A DNA stretch of 35,602 bases. Source: Verrucomicrobiota bacterium (GTDB lineage: Bacteria > Verrucomicrobiota > Verrucomicrobiia > Limisphaerales > JAJOIW01). Position 1 is the stretch's first letter; the number at the start of each line of letters is the position of its first letter. The DNA lies in contig JAJOIW010000041.1 of the NCBI GenBank assembly GCA_021209225.1, positions 1 to 35,602 of the forward strand. Direction: 5' to 3'. The notes below the pieces were generated by a model. It was not told the origin of the DNA and searched no databases. It saw only the letters and a program-made list of their open reading frames with translations. Below are positions 1 to 8,329 of this stretch, piece after piece. Position numbers and translations under genes: made by a program.

Positions 1-780
1 CGTCATTCCCAAAATCGTCGTCTGTATCATCAGCCTGATCATTCTGTCCAGTATCAGAATCATCTTCCAAGCCAAGTTCTTCAATGACCGTGTTCAAAAA
101 GTCTTTCCTGGATGAAATCTTTTGAACTTTTGGCCGCAACTCAACAGTGTCGCCTTCTTCTGAATCTCCGTGGCTCAGGTCCTCATCCTCATCGTATTGA
201 TGCTTGCCCTCGTATTTGGCTCTTTTCGATTTTGGCAATGGAGAAAGCATCATGCTGATGGATCTCCCAACCAGCTTGGGACGGGAATCAGGATTGGCGA
301 ATCCTTCGATATCTTTAATAAATTGATTCACTATGTCAAACCCAGTGGCGGTGTGTGCCATTTGCCGGCCTTTGAATCGAAGAGAAAGCTTAACTTTCAT
401 GTCCTCTGAAAGAAATTGCTTGGCTCTATCCAGTTTGTATCCGTAGTCGTGTGGATCGATCACCGGGCTGAGTTGAATTTCTTTCAGCTTGTTGGATTGT
501 TGATGCTTCTTCTGCTCTTTGAGTTTTTGGATTGTTCGTATTGGTATTTACCAAAATCCACGATGCGACAAACCGGGGGCTTGGCAGTTGCAGCAATCTC
601 AACGAGATCAACACCATGCTCTCGCGCCAGCTTGATAGCCTCGTGAACAGCCAAGATGCCCACCTGCTTTCCATCATGCCCAACAACCCGGACTTCTCTG
701 GCTCGGATTCGCTCGTTTACCCTTATTTTAGGGATACGACTATTGTTTCGCTTAGAAAATGAACTCAAGACTGGGATAAT
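1..780 (-). CDS. infC: Translation initiation factor IF-3, frameshifted and cut by the window edge
   Basis: IF-3 binds the 30S subunit, blocks premature 50S joining and checks start-codon selection. The N-terminal domain is clear ([14 protein letters not shown], then [17 protein letters not shown]). The open frame stops at 484, but the C-terminal domain continues in the next frame ([14 protein letters not shown], then [12 protein letters not shown]) after one base is added to a T run at 524-528. The protein then runs into an acidic tail rich in D and E that is still open at base 1. The ORF track begins at TTG (768). I prefer an ATT start at 780 because GGTGA sits six bases upstream, and IF-3 genes are known for AUU-type starts. 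IF-3 is essential in bacteria, so the break is probably a sequence error. Confidence 0.9.
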
Positions 781-850
781 TTTAATTCACCGTTGAAATT
801 CAGGACTCTTCGTCACTCATTTTGCGGCTGAATTTAAGACTAGTGAAGCG
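781..850 (-). promoter_or_regulatory. infC 5' leader with inverted repeat and tiny uORF
   Basis: On the minus strand the leader holds AAATTCAG (835-828) and CTGAATTT (803-796), perfect 8-base arms around a 24-base loop. The loop contains an ATG followed by a six-codon frame (MSDEES, then TGA). The second arm ends about ten bases before the GGTGA ribosome binding site. IF-3 operons are often controlled through structured leaders, so a regulatory role is possible, but that is inference from position only. Confidence 0.4.
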
Positions 851-855
851 TCTAT

Positions 856-883
856 ATTTTAGCAAGTCTTATTTGTCTCTCAA
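856..883 (-). promoter_or_regulatory. Candidate sigma-70 promoter for infC
   Basis: Reading the minus strand, TTGAGA is followed by 16 bases and TAAAAT, each box matching five of six consensus bases. Transcription would begin near 849 and give a leader of about 70 bases before the proposed ATT start. It lies between infC and the relE-like gene, where a promoter is needed. Confidence 0.5.
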
Positions 884-910
884 TTTCCGGGATATATGAG
901 GTGGGCTTTT

Positions 911-1267
911 CTATCTGGCAGTCTCATCCATGAGTTTCCAGAACTCTGGATTGGACTCTAACTGACGGTCTTCTGGGACTGGAAGATTGCTTCGGTAAAG
1001 AAAGTCCTTCACAGTATTCCGATTTAAAATTCTGACAACTTGTATGCCCAGTGGATGACGTTCGAAGTAAATCCTGTATTCTTCCCAACGAAAGCGATAT
1101 AGGGTATGTCCTTCGCGATGCAATTGACCATACTGGGTTAAATCCGTTTTCATCGCTTCTTCTGGTAATCCCTTGAAATTTCCCAATATTTTAAGCTGGA
1201 TATCCTTAGGCAGCCCCGCCAGCTCAGCGGAACTCACCTGGTTAAAAATAATCTGGAATGGGCCCAT
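911..1267 (-). CDS. RelE/ParE-like toxin-family protein
   Basis: A 118-residue protein with the RelE/ParE-type core in its middle, TLYRFRWEEYRIYFERH followed by IQVVRILNRNTVKDFLYRS. In this family the fold usually forms a ribosome-dependent mRNA interferase or gyrase poison held by an antitoxin. The ORF track starts at TTG 1300. I chose ATG 1267 because GGAG lies six bases upstream. I see no antitoxin-like gene on either side: infC lies downstream and a non-coding gap upstream. It could be an orphan toxin or a domesticated relative. The family assignment is fairly secure; the activity is not shown. Confidence 0.65.
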   Translation of the reverse strand: MGPFQIIFNQVSSAELAGLPKDIQLKILGNFKGLPEEAMKTDLTQYGQLHREGHTLYRFRWEEYRIYFERHPLGIQVVRILNRNTVKDFLYRSNLPVPEDRQLESNPEFWKLMDETAR

Positions 1268-1422
1268 ACGTCGCTCCGAATTTCTATCTCCTGTATTCAA
1301 CCCCTGGGAATGTCCCCGAATCCCCAGTCAAACTCAAGTAACTAATCCATACCAATCCATTAATTAAATCAAGTATGCAAATGATACGTTCTGAATGATA
1401 ATGCACAGAGATAAGAGTACAC

Positions 1423-1449
1423 AAAAAAAACCACCCGGAATGGGTGGTT
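1423..1449 (-). terminator. Rho-independent terminator after PEP-CTERM gene
   Basis: On the minus strand AACCACCC, a five-base loop and GGGTGGTT are followed directly by a T run. The 8-bp stem lies just past the stop codon of the PEP-CTERM gene, so it should end that transcript. Confidence 0.88.
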
Positions 1450-1471
1450 GTGAAAATCTGATTGGAGAAGA

Positions 1472-1993
1472 TTAGGCGCGGCGGCGGCGCATGAAGAAGG
1501 CGCCAGCTCCGACGAGACCAAGAGCGAGAACGCCTGGCTCAGGAATGACAACGACTTCAGAGAAACCACCAGCAGCAGCGATAGCAGCGCCAAGACCAGG
1601 AGCTGGAGTAGGAGGAGTTCCGCCACCACCGAGAGTGATGGAGAAATCAGACTTGAAAGCAACGTTGGCGCCGGAAGCAGTAGAGGCGGCAACAGCGGCA
1701 TCCCAAGAACCGAGATCGGTTTTGAAGACGCGGACAGTCAAGTCAGCAGCAGATCCGGAAGCGATACCGTCGATGGTAACTTCACCAGGAGCCTGGAAGA
1801 AGCCAGCAGCGAGGACCTTGGTGGTAGCGAGAACAGAAGCACCTGAGAGCAGTTCAACTGAGAAAGAAGAATCTGCGGTGAATCCGTTAACGGTTACTGG
1901 AGCGGTGGGAGCGTTGCTGAAAGATACTTTGCCTTGAGCGAAAGCACCAGTAGCAAGAACCAGAGAGGTGAGTCCGATGAGTAGTTTTTTCAT
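1472..1993 (-). CDS. PEP-CTERM sorting domain protein
   Basis: A 173-residue secreted protein. It starts with a typical signal peptide (MKKLLIGLTSLVLATGAFAQ). It ends with the three-part PEP-CTERM tail: VIPEPG, a hydrophobic segment, then FMRRRRA. In the PEP-CTERM/exosortase system this tail is recognised and cut by an exosortase after Sec export, and the protein is usually delivered to the surface or extracellular matrix. The mature part is rich in A, S, V and T, with a glycine-proline stretch just before the tail; I recognise no enzyme domain. No exosortase gene is in the window. No Shine-Dalgarno is visible. It lies 46 bases after the next secreted-protein gene and could share its transcript. 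Confidence 0.88.
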   Translation of the reverse strand: MKKLLIGLTSLVLATGAFAQGKVSFSNAPTAPVTVNGFTADSSFSVELLSGASVLATTKVLAAGFFQAPGEVTIDGIASGSAADLTVRVFKTDLGSWDAAVAASTASGANVAFKSDFSITLGGGGTPPTPAPGLGAAIAAAGGFSEVVVIPEPGVLALGLVGAGAFFMRRRRA

Positions 1994-2039
1994 AGTCAGA
2001 ATGTTATTAATGAAAAATTTGTTAACTGTTCAAGAAAAA

Positions 2040-2669
2040 TTATTCAGAAACAGTAAAATTACGAGTCCAGTTTCCGGCGGCGGAAGCTTCGAGGAAGACA
2101 GCTTCACCGATGGCGACGGTTGGTTCAGTGAGGAATCCAAGGCCTGGGATTGGGGTGAATGTGCTGTAGGACTGGGTAGCGTTGTCGAAGGTGTAGACGT
2201 TGCTGACGGAAGCTGGGTTGAGTCCGAGGTCGGTTGCGATGAGACCAGCCTGAGGGACCTGGGAAGAAGCGAGGGAGAATCCGGCAGGGAATTCGGTGAC
2301 GAGGTTACCTTGAGGAACTTCTCCGACGAAGATAGCTTCAGCAGTGGATCCGGCAGGAACGTTGATGAAGGCACCTTCACCAGGAACGAGAGTCATGGCG
2401 GAATCGAGCCAAACACCGACGAAAGTGTTGGAGGAGAATCCGGTGGCAGGATCGAATTTGTAGACGACGGTTCCGGTTGGGACTCCTGGGAGGAGGGCGG
2501 CAACGGTATTGTCTTCAGCCATCAGAGGATTGCTGAAAAGAGAGAAGCCAGCTCCGAAGGTTTTTTTGACATAACCAACTGCGTTGGCAGAGGAAACCTC
2601 TTGAGCTTGTCCCTGCAGTGCACCGGCAGCGACAAGAAGTGAAGTGATAGCAAGCGCTTTGATTTTCAT
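2040..2669 (-). CDS. Secreted surface protein of unknown function
   Basis: A 209-residue protein with a signal peptide (MKIKALAITSLLVAAGALQG, cleavage likely after AQA). The mature part starts with SSANAVGYVKKT, a style of N-terminus I associate with abundant secreted proteins of Verrucomicrobiota and relatives, often annotated only as hypothetical. It has two similar beta-rich halves: FSLFSNPL...VVYKFDPATG and FSLASSQV...VYTFDNATQ. This suggests an internal duplication. There is no PEP-CTERM tail and no catalytic motif. It has its own promoter and probably shares a transcript with the PEP-CTERM gene downstream. Secretion is well supported; function is unknown. Confidence 0.75.
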   Translation of the reverse strand: MKIKALAITSLLVAAGALQGQAQEVSSANAVGYVKKTFGAGFSLFSNPLMAEDNTVAALLPGVPTGTVVYKFDPATGFSSNTFVGVWLDSAMTLVPGEGAFINVPAGSTAEAIFVGEVPQGNLVTEFPAGFSLASSQVPQAGLIATDLGLNPASVSNVYTFDNATQSYSTFTPIPGLGFLTEPTVAIGEAVFLEASAAGNWTRNFTVSE

Positions 2670-2705
2670 GGTTTTTTAGTATTTTTAATTTCCGTGTGTA
2701 TGACA

Positions 2706-2734
2706 ACTATTTCAGACAGGAAATATCCTGTCAA
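2706..2734 (-). promoter_or_regulatory. Promoter with embedded palindromic operator-like site
   Basis: On the minus strand a perfect TTGACA (2734-2729) is followed by 17 bases and AATAGT (2711-2706, four of six matches), placing the start of transcription about 30 bases before the ATG at 2669. The inverted repeat GACAGGA-TATT-TCCTGTC (2732-2715) overlaps the -35 box and fills most of the spacer. No T run follows, so it is not a terminator. Its position fits a repressor site, which is inference. Confidence 0.5.
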
Positions 2735-2868
2735 CAGTAATATCCGCCAAGCCCACCCAAACTTTCACATTTTTTTTCGGGTCATCGAACAGATTCTGCT
2801 GCGAGGTAATCGGCAAAGCGGGATGGCCAATTAAGTAATTTGTCGAAAATGGGGATAAATCAGGCATA

Positions 2869-3957
2869 TCAGCGTCTTCTGACATAGAGGATGTCTATTT
2901 TTTGTGGGCTTTCGCGGCGGAGGAGAGCCTCGAATTTTTTTGTGATTGAGTTGATGGTGACGTCGACTTCGACAAGGAAGTGGAGGCTTCGCACGGCGAG
3001 AAACTGGGATGCGAGGTTCATGATATCCGGGTTGATGGGGACCATGTTGGGAGAAGGGAATGGGGTATCATCGGCGGAGCCTTCGATGCCATCTGGTCCG
3101 GCGCGCTCCATGATGATCTGGTTGACGGAAAGTTCATCGAGGCCGGGAACCATTTTCAGGACATGGGGTGGAGCGGTGTTGATGTTAATGGAACCTGAGG
3201 AGATGGGGGTGAAGAAGTCTTTGAGGCCGAAAGGATAGGCGATAGCTGCCGCTTCGAACTGGTAGAGGTCCGGATTATCCTGAGAAGTCAGATGGAGAGA
3301 GGGATTGAATTCCGGGCCGTAGAACATGGGTGGGGTGATACCGCGGATGAGGAGGAGTTCGGAAATATCATCGATGGGCCCATCTTTGGCGGAATATGGT
3401 GGGTTGAGAGCAAGGTAATCATCGGATTCAGCGCCACCGGGGCGGGTAATGTCATCCGGGTCAGTCCAATCGAGGATGGAGTCGGTCAGGGAGGACATTT
3501 CGGAAAGGTCGACACCGAGCTGGATGAAGCATTGTTCCAGGATGTCCTCATTTGCGGCGTTGAGGTTCCATTTTCTTTCCATGTCGGTGATGGAGATTGA
3601 GAACTGGCCATTGCCGAGGGGGTTATTTTTGAGAGAAACCATCATGAGTTCCTCGTCCTGGGGGAAGTTTTCACTTCCGGGTCCTCCGGCCCAGACCTGG
3701 TGAAGACCATCAAATGGTTCGAAGGTCATGGTGGTTGAGGCTTCGAGAGCGAGCACATACCGGGCATATTCGATGCCGGAAAGACCGATGATTTCAAAAT
3801 CGGCGTCGTATCCGGAGTTTTGTGCCAACTTCATTTCGACCTTCATATTGGATGAGAAGTGGATGGCGATGCCACCGAGGATCGCGATGACCACCATGAC
3901 GATGATGAGGGCGAAGCCGTTGGAGTGTCGGAAATGGTGGATCGAGATAAGCCTCAT
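2869..3957 (-). CDS. gspK: Type II secretion minor pseudopilin GspK-like
   Basis: A 362-residue protein with a prepilin-like start (residues 14-35, GFALIIVMVVIAILGG) followed by the large GspK periplasmic domain. Family marks include WNLNAANEDIL, ILDWTDPDD, DDISELLLIRG and INTAPPHVLKMVPGL. GspK caps the pseudopilus tip with GspI and GspJ. The usual glutamate at position 5 of mature pseudopilins is absent here, as in other GspK proteins. It is the last gene of the gspF-H-I-J-K run and begins 21 bases after gspJ stops. Confidence 0.85.
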   Translation of the reverse strand: MRLISIHHFRHSNGFALIIVMVVIAILGGIAIHFSSNMKVEMKLAQNSGYDADFEIIGLSGIEYARYVLALEASTTMTFEPFDGLHQVWAGGPGSENFPQDEELMMVSLKNNPLGNGQFSISITDMERKWNLNAANEDILEQCFIQLGVDLSEMSSLTDSILDWTDPDDITRPGGAESDDYLALNPPYSAKDGPIDDISELLLIRGITPPMFYGPEFNPSLHLTSQDNPDLYQFEAAAIAYPFGLKDFFTPISSGSININTAPPHVLKMVPGLDELSVNQIIMERAGPDGIEGSADDTPFPSPNMVPINPDIMNLASQFLAVRSLHFLVEVDVTINSITKKFEALLRRESPQKIDILYVRRR

Positions 3958-3978
3958 GGGATTGGGAACAGGAAAAAA

Positions 3979-4833
3979 TCAGGGGTTTTGCGGGGATGGC
4001 GAGCGAAAGTCGGAAATCCCACCTGTCCCTTGAGCCCCAGGAACTGGTTGAGGGGGATTGGGGGAATTGGGGTTTTGAACACCTGGGTTCCGGGAGAGGT
4101 TTCCAAGGCCCGGGCGCTGGATCTGGATAGGGATTGCGGAGCTGGGAATAGTGACAACCCGCATTTCGGCATCGGGTTTCACTTGGGTTGATGGAGAATT
4201 TTCGGAACGGTTATTGAAGACGATAGCGAAACGGACCTGTTTGGGCAGTGCGTTGGTATTGTCCCAGGCAGCCAGCCATTCACTGAGGCTTTCGTCATAA
4301 AATTCAGCCCCGAAGACGGAGACATCCTGGGCCAGTTTTATGGGTATGGGTTCGGACATGGCGTCTAAAGCGGCGAGCACAGGCGTCTGATAGAGAATGA
4401 GATTTTGTTGACCATTTTTATCCACATCGAGAGCAAAGGTGACGCGGCGCATGGGAGACCCGGGAAAAAGTCCACTGCCCGGGAAGGAATCGGGCAACAA
4501 TGAAACGAAGCTCAGAAGTGCGGCTTCCGGCTGGGTGGTATCGGCCAGGAAGTAGTGATGACGCAGATTGGCGGTGGACATCTGAACGCCAAACAGGGCG
4601 TTTTGTATGGTTTCCACAGCATTGCGTCGGCGCTGAGCCTCGGCAGCAGATTTGAGTCCGACCTGTGAGGCATTGATGATGACAGTCCAGGCGGAGTAGA
4701 TGGCCAAGGTAAGCATTCCGAAAATAGCCATGGAGATCATGATTTCCAGGAGGGTGAATCCCGGACTGAAGGGAAGTCCCGGCCTGAAAATGGATGGGGA
4801 TCCTGGTTTGGAGAATGGGGAATTGATTTGCAT
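3979..4833 (-). CDS. gspJ: Minor pseudopilin GspJ-like
   Basis: A 284-residue protein with a prepilin motif GFTLLEIMISMAIFGM about 30 residues in, then a globular domain and a proline- and asparagine-rich C-terminal tail. The position-5 glutamate is present. GspJ joins GspI and GspK at the pseudopilus tip. The ORF track starts at 4953, inside gspI. I chose ATG 4833, five bases after the gspI stop, because it gives a normal short prepilin leader and no long overlap. The assignment to J rather than a generic pseudopilin rests on gene order between I and K. Confidence 0.75.
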   Translation of the reverse strand: MQINSPFSKPGSPSIFRPGLPFSPGFTLLEIMISMAIFGMLTLAIYSAWTVIINASQVGLKSAAEAQRRRNAVETIQNALFGVQMSTANLRHHYFLADTTQPEAALLSFVSLLPDSFPGSGLFPGSPMRRVTFALDVDKNGQQNLILYQTPVLAALDAMSEPIPIKLAQDVSVFGAEFYDESLSEWLAAWDNTNALPKQVRFAIVFNNRSENSPSTQVKPDAEMRVVTIPSSAIPIQIQRPGLGNLSRNPGVQNPNSPNPPQPVPGAQGTGGISDFRSPSPQNP

Positions 4834-4838
4834 ACTGG

Positions 4839-5297
4839 CTATCGGGTTCTGGATCGGGAGGGAGACATTGGGGCTGGACTGGAGGCAGCTGGATTTCCCA
4901 ACCCGGTTGCCATAGAGGGCTTGAAGAGCAGCATGTTGAGTTCCGTGGACCACTCTGACTCGGCAAGGCGGATCCGGACATCGACTTGGTACAGTCCGTT
5001 GTCATTTTCACTGGTTGTGGCGCGGGACACGGTGCGCTCCCAGACATAGCCCTTGAATTGGTCCCCGAAGTCGCCACTTTCGCTGATTTCCTCGAGTTGG
5101 TTGGTCATAATGAGATCACCCAGGAGTTCTCTGGGATCCGGGGAGGGATGGTGAAGCAGGAATACTGAGCGAAGGGCGCTGGATGAAATTTCGAGAATCA
5201 CAAAAATGGCCATGAAAAAAATACCCATGGCAATGACCACCTCGAGCAGAGAAAAAGCCTGTCGGGGAGGTGAGGAATGAATGAGTGAGGTTTTCAT
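4839..5297 (-). CDS. gspI: Minor pseudopilin GspI-like
   Basis: A 152-residue protein with the prepilin N-terminus QAFSLLEVVIAMGIFFMAI about 13 residues in. The glutamate at mature position 5 needed for assembly is present. The rest is a short periplasmic domain ending near TELNMLLF and a serine-proline-rich tail. Size and place (after H, before J and K) match GspI. No Shine-Dalgarno is visible. A cytoplasmic prepilin peptidase must act on it, and none is in the window. Confidence 0.75.
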   Translation of the reverse strand: MKTSLIHSSPPRQAFSLLEVVIAMGIFFMAIFVILEISSSALRSVFLLHHPSPDPRELLGDLIMTNQLEEISESGDFGDQFKGYVWERTVSRATTSENDNGLYQVDVRIRLAESEWSTELNMLLFKPSMATGLGNPAASSPAPMSPSRSRTR

Positions 5298-5347
5298 ATT
5301 GGGAGAGCGGTGACTCGCAGCGGGAGGAAGATGGGAGAAAGATCGGT

Positions 5348-5959
5348 TCAGTCCTGATTATCGATGAATTTTGCGGGATCCACTTCAAAATCCGCCAATC
5401 CCGTCATCATGTCGAGCCGGATGAGGCGGTACTCACCTTTGCCATGATTGAAAATGAAGGTGAATTTATCGGATGTCCCGTTGGGGTAAAAGCGGACAAC
5501 TGCCTCGGGTAGATCCTTTTTTTCAAGATAATTGACAGCAATCATTTCGATGATGATTTCCTCGGGGATTTCATTTGCCTTGCCTGTTGAACCCACCGGA
5601 AGTGTTTGGGTTTCGGAGATCTGAGGAGACCCGACAGACAGACTTTCGACTCCCCCTGAGGCAGGAAGGTTGTTGGGAGACACGCTGGACACCGGCCGGA
5701 CAATCATTTTGGACTCGCCGGGAATAATGACAAACTCGTGGATTCTCCCAGTGAGGATGGCTTTGGCGCGGGCCTGTTCCAGGAGAAGCAGGGTGTTTTT
5801 GGTCATGTCGCGAATGGGGTTCTCATTGAAGAGTCCTCCAACAAAAGGGACGCTCATGGTGACCAGCAATGCTGCAATGCCCAATACGATCATGATTTCG
5901 AGCATGGTGAATCCACTGAACTGACGACGATTAAGTCCTGTGCTGGGTATGATTTTCAT
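5348..5959 (-). CDS. gspH: Pseudopilin GspH-like
   Basis: A 203-residue protein with a prepilin motif SGFTMLEIMIVLGIAALL close to its start, then a GspH-type domain (LLLLEQARAKAILTGRIHEFVI) and a C-terminal beta-rich part (VRFYPNGTSDKFTFIF). GspH is a minor pseudopilin near the tip of the type II pseudopilus. The ORF track uses GTG 5971; I prefer the in-frame ATG at 5959, which begins MKIIPST. It lies between gspF and gspI, all on one strand with gaps of 50 bases or less. Confidence 0.78.
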   Translation of the reverse strand: MKIIPSTGLNRRQFSGFTMLEIMIVLGIAALLVTMSVPFVGGLFNENPIRDMTKNTLLLLEQARAKAILTGRIHEFVIIPGESKMIVRPVSSVSPNNLPASGGVESLSVGSPQISETQTLPVGSTGKANEIPEEIIIEMIAVNYLEKKDLPEAVVRFYPNGTSDKFTFIFNHGKGEYRLIRLDMMTGLADFEVDPAKFIDNQD

Positions 5960-6007
5960 ATGAACGTGCACTCGAAATGGAATGGGAGAAATTGTGGCGG
6001 CATCCGG

Positions 6008-7357
6008 TCAGGATGAAACGCTGCGGGTGATGGCCATCATGGCGGAGAGTACCGAGAACATGAGACCGGCAACCAGAACGGCAATGACGATAATCATCAC
6101 AGGTTCGATAAGATTTGTGAGAACCTTGAGTTGGTTGGTCAGTTCATTCTCATAGGTGTTTGCGACGTTTTCCAAGGCTCCGGGAACGTCTCCGGTTTCT
6201 TCACCGATACGGAGCAGATCGATCATCAACTGGGGGAAAATCCGACTTCGAGCCAAAGGTTCGGCCAAGGTTTTCCCATCGGTCACATCGTCGCGGGTGC
6301 GGGCGATGGCCTCGCGGATCACCTGGTTGGAAATGGTTTTTTCCGTGATTTTCAAAGCGACCAGGACGGGGACCCCGTTGACGAGAAGAGTGGATAATGT
6401 TCGGGCAAACTGGCCGAAGAGGTTGAGTCGGACGACTTTTCCAAACAGAGGCAGTTTCATGGACCATTCGTCGATTTGGCGTGAGCCATCCGGTGTTGCT
6501 CTGTAGCGGATGAATCCCATCACAATCAAAAAGAGACTCCCGAGAATCACCCACCAATACACGTTGACGAACTCACTGACCCCGATGAGGATTTTTGTGG
6601 AGGTCGGGAGTTCCACATTCACTCCCTCAAAGACAGTGAGAAATTTAGGAAGCATGAACTTCATGAAACACAACACCAGAATGACACCGACACTGACCAC
6701 GACAGTGGGGTAAATCATGGCCGAAGTGAATTTCTGCTGTACTTCAGAGAATCGTTCGTAGTGATCGGCGAGGCGTTTCAATACCTGGGTCAATGCACCC
6801 GACTGTTCCCCGGCCCGCACCATATTGATGTAGAGATCGGAAAAGATGCGGCCTTTCCGGGCCATGGCATCGGATAAATTGGACCCTTCGGTTATTTCCT
6901 GTTTGAGATCGAGGCACAACTGCCCGGAAATTCCTTTGGAACCGATGTAACTCATGCTGTTGAGAGCTGCAGTCAATGGCATACCGGATGAAAGCAGGTT
7001 GGAGAATTGCCGGGTGAATGTGGCAATTTCCATGAGTTTGGGTTTTTTCCCCTGCGGGCGTGGAGCTTCTTTCTTTCCGGATGGCTGAGGTTGGCGCTGT
7101 GAGGCAATCGCGGTTTTTTTTCTTTCCGGTGTGCGCCCAGCACCGGGAGAAGGCGCTTTTTTGGATCGAGCCGGAATGGCCTTACTGATCGAGTCGCCGG
7201 TGGACTTGGTGCCGCCTTTGGAGGATGGGTCCACACGCAATGGGTAGAGCCCCATTTTTCCGATTTGAGCAAGAACTTGGGATCGATCAGCTCCATTGAG
7301 AACTCCCTCGACTAAATCCCCGCTCTTTTTACGAGCTTTGTAGACAAATTCCGGCAT
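6008..7357 (-). CDS. gspF: Type II secretion inner-membrane protein GspF/PilC family
   Basis: A 449-residue polytopic membrane protein that couples the cytoplasmic ATPase to pseudopilus assembly. Residues 1-45 (MPEFVYKARKKSGDLVEG) are the usual N-terminal domain. Two T2SSF repeats follow, at about 110-240 (FTRQFSNLLSSGMPLTAAL) and 315-445 (FARTLSTLLVNGVPVLVAL). Between the first two parts sits an unusual basic, proline-rich linker of about 60 residues, so the protein is longer than the common 400 or so. The ORF track starts at 7483; ATG 7357 matches family starts. The gene heads the gsp run. The ATPase (E), secretin (D) and major pseudopilin (G) are not in the window. Confidence 0.9.
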   Translation of the reverse strand: MPEFVYKARKKSGDLVEGVLNGADRSQVLAQIGKMGLYPLRVDPSSKGGTKSTGDSISKAIPARSKKAPSPGAGRTPERKKTAIASQRQPQPSGKKEAPRPQGKKPKLMEIATFTRQFSNLLSSGMPLTAALNSMSYIGSKGISGQLCLDLKQEITEGSNLSDAMARKGRIFSDLYINMVRAGEQSGALTQVLKRLADHYERFSEVQQKFTSAMIYPTVVVSVGVILVLCFMKFMLPKFLTVFEGVNVELPTSTKILIGVSEFVNVYWWVILGSLFLIVMGFIRYRATPDGSRQIDEWSMKLPLFGKVVRLNLFGQFARTLSTLLVNGVPVLVALKITEKTISNQVIREAIARTRDDVTDGKTLAEPLARSRIFPQLMIDLLRIGEETGDVPGALENVANTYENELTNQLKVLTNLIEPVMIIVIAVLVAGLMFSVLSAMMAITRSVSS

Positions 7358-7409
7358 GATTATCGACCATTCATTAAATACTGTAATACGTTCGGAGAAT
7401 TCAAATGTT

Positions 7410-8258
7410 TCAAAAGGCCTGGTGATGAGATATTTTCTGAGTTTCGACTGGGGGGACAGGCCGGCCTCCTTTTTTATATCCACCCAGATCGAGTGTCACG
7501 AAGAGAAATCCAGCCTGACGAATGCCTGCTTCAACCTGATGCGCCCGGTTGAGATCGTTCAGCAAGGACATCTCAGATGCCGGAAGTTCAATCCGAGCCA
7601 GGTAGCCACCAGTCACCTCATGGCAGCGGACCCGCGCACCGGAAATTCCCATCTGTCGCAGAAATTCTTCAGAATCTTCAATTATTTTGAGTTTTTCAGC
7701 ACTGACAGGTTCGCCGTGGGGAATCCTGGAACTCAGGCAGGCCATTTGTGGCTTTTCAGCGGTGGGCAATCCGAAATACCGCGACGCCTCACGAACGTCC
7801 GACTTGGTGAAGCCACATTCCCGAAGGGGGGCTCGAACACGGAATTCGCTGGCAGCGCGCCCACCAGGCCGGATATCCCCAAGGTCGTCCACATTCTCAC
7901 CATAAACCACTACAGCGAATCCCCGTTTTTCAGCCAATGGACGCAGAACCTCGAATAGGGCACTCTTGCAGAAATAACACCGGTCCGGCGCATTCTTCAG
8001 GTAAGATTCGTTCTCAAATTCGCGGGTCTGAACCAGCTCGACCGGGAATCCATGATTCTGGCCAAGCATTTGTGCTTCCTCCAGCTCGCTTCGGGCAAGA
8101 GATGGCGAATCCGCAATGACAGCTAGACTTTTATCTCCCAGTGTCTGGTGGCAGATGAAGGCCAGAAATACCGAATCAACGCCCCCGGAATAGGCCACAA
8201 TACACGATCCATAGGATCTGATAACCTGCTTCAAGCGCTCCAATTTGCCTAAATCCAT
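7410..8258 (-). CDS. larE: ATP-dependent sacrificial sulfur transferase LarE
   Basis: A 282-residue PP-loop enzyme. The ATP-binding motif SGGVDSVFLAF is at residues 24-34; DRCYFCKSALF carries the family cysteine, and DLGDIRPGGRAASEF and ACLSSRIPHGEPV follow the LarE pattern. In lactobacilli LarE gives a cysteine sulfur to the nicotinate-derived precursor of the nickel-pincer cofactor of lactate racemase. None of larA, larB or larC is in this window, so the partner enzyme is unknown. The C-terminus runs about 17 residues past the usual GYKKG end. It sits 52 bases before gspF on the same strand. Confidence 0.88.
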   Translation of the reverse strand: MDLGKLERLKQVIRSYGSCIVAYSGGVDSVFLAFICHQTLGDKSLAVIADSPSLARSELEEAQMLGQNHGFPVELVQTREFENESYLKNAPDRCYFCKSALFEVLRPLAEKRGFAVVVYGENVDDLGDIRPGGRAASEFRVRAPLRECGFTKSDVREASRYFGLPTAEKPQMACLSSRIPHGEPVSAEKLKIIEDSEEFLRQMGISGARVRCHEVTGGYLARIELPASEMSLLNDLNRAHQVEAGIRQAGFLFVTLDLGGYKKGGRPVPPVETQKISHHQAF

Positions 8259-8329
8259 GAGGATCTATCCTCTCTCTGCTGAGGATGTTTGTCCAGACTC
8301 AGCTTGATCGGAGCAGCCCCCATCCCCTA

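Noticed and set aside
1968-2642. Plus-strand 224-residue ORF over the secreted-protein gene
   Set aside because: It is the antisense of a gene with a signal peptide, has low-complexity S/E/G composition and no family pattern.
7357-7483. Upstream extension of gspF
   Set aside because: It overlaps the larE 3' end, and MPEFVYKA at 7357 is the normal GspF start.
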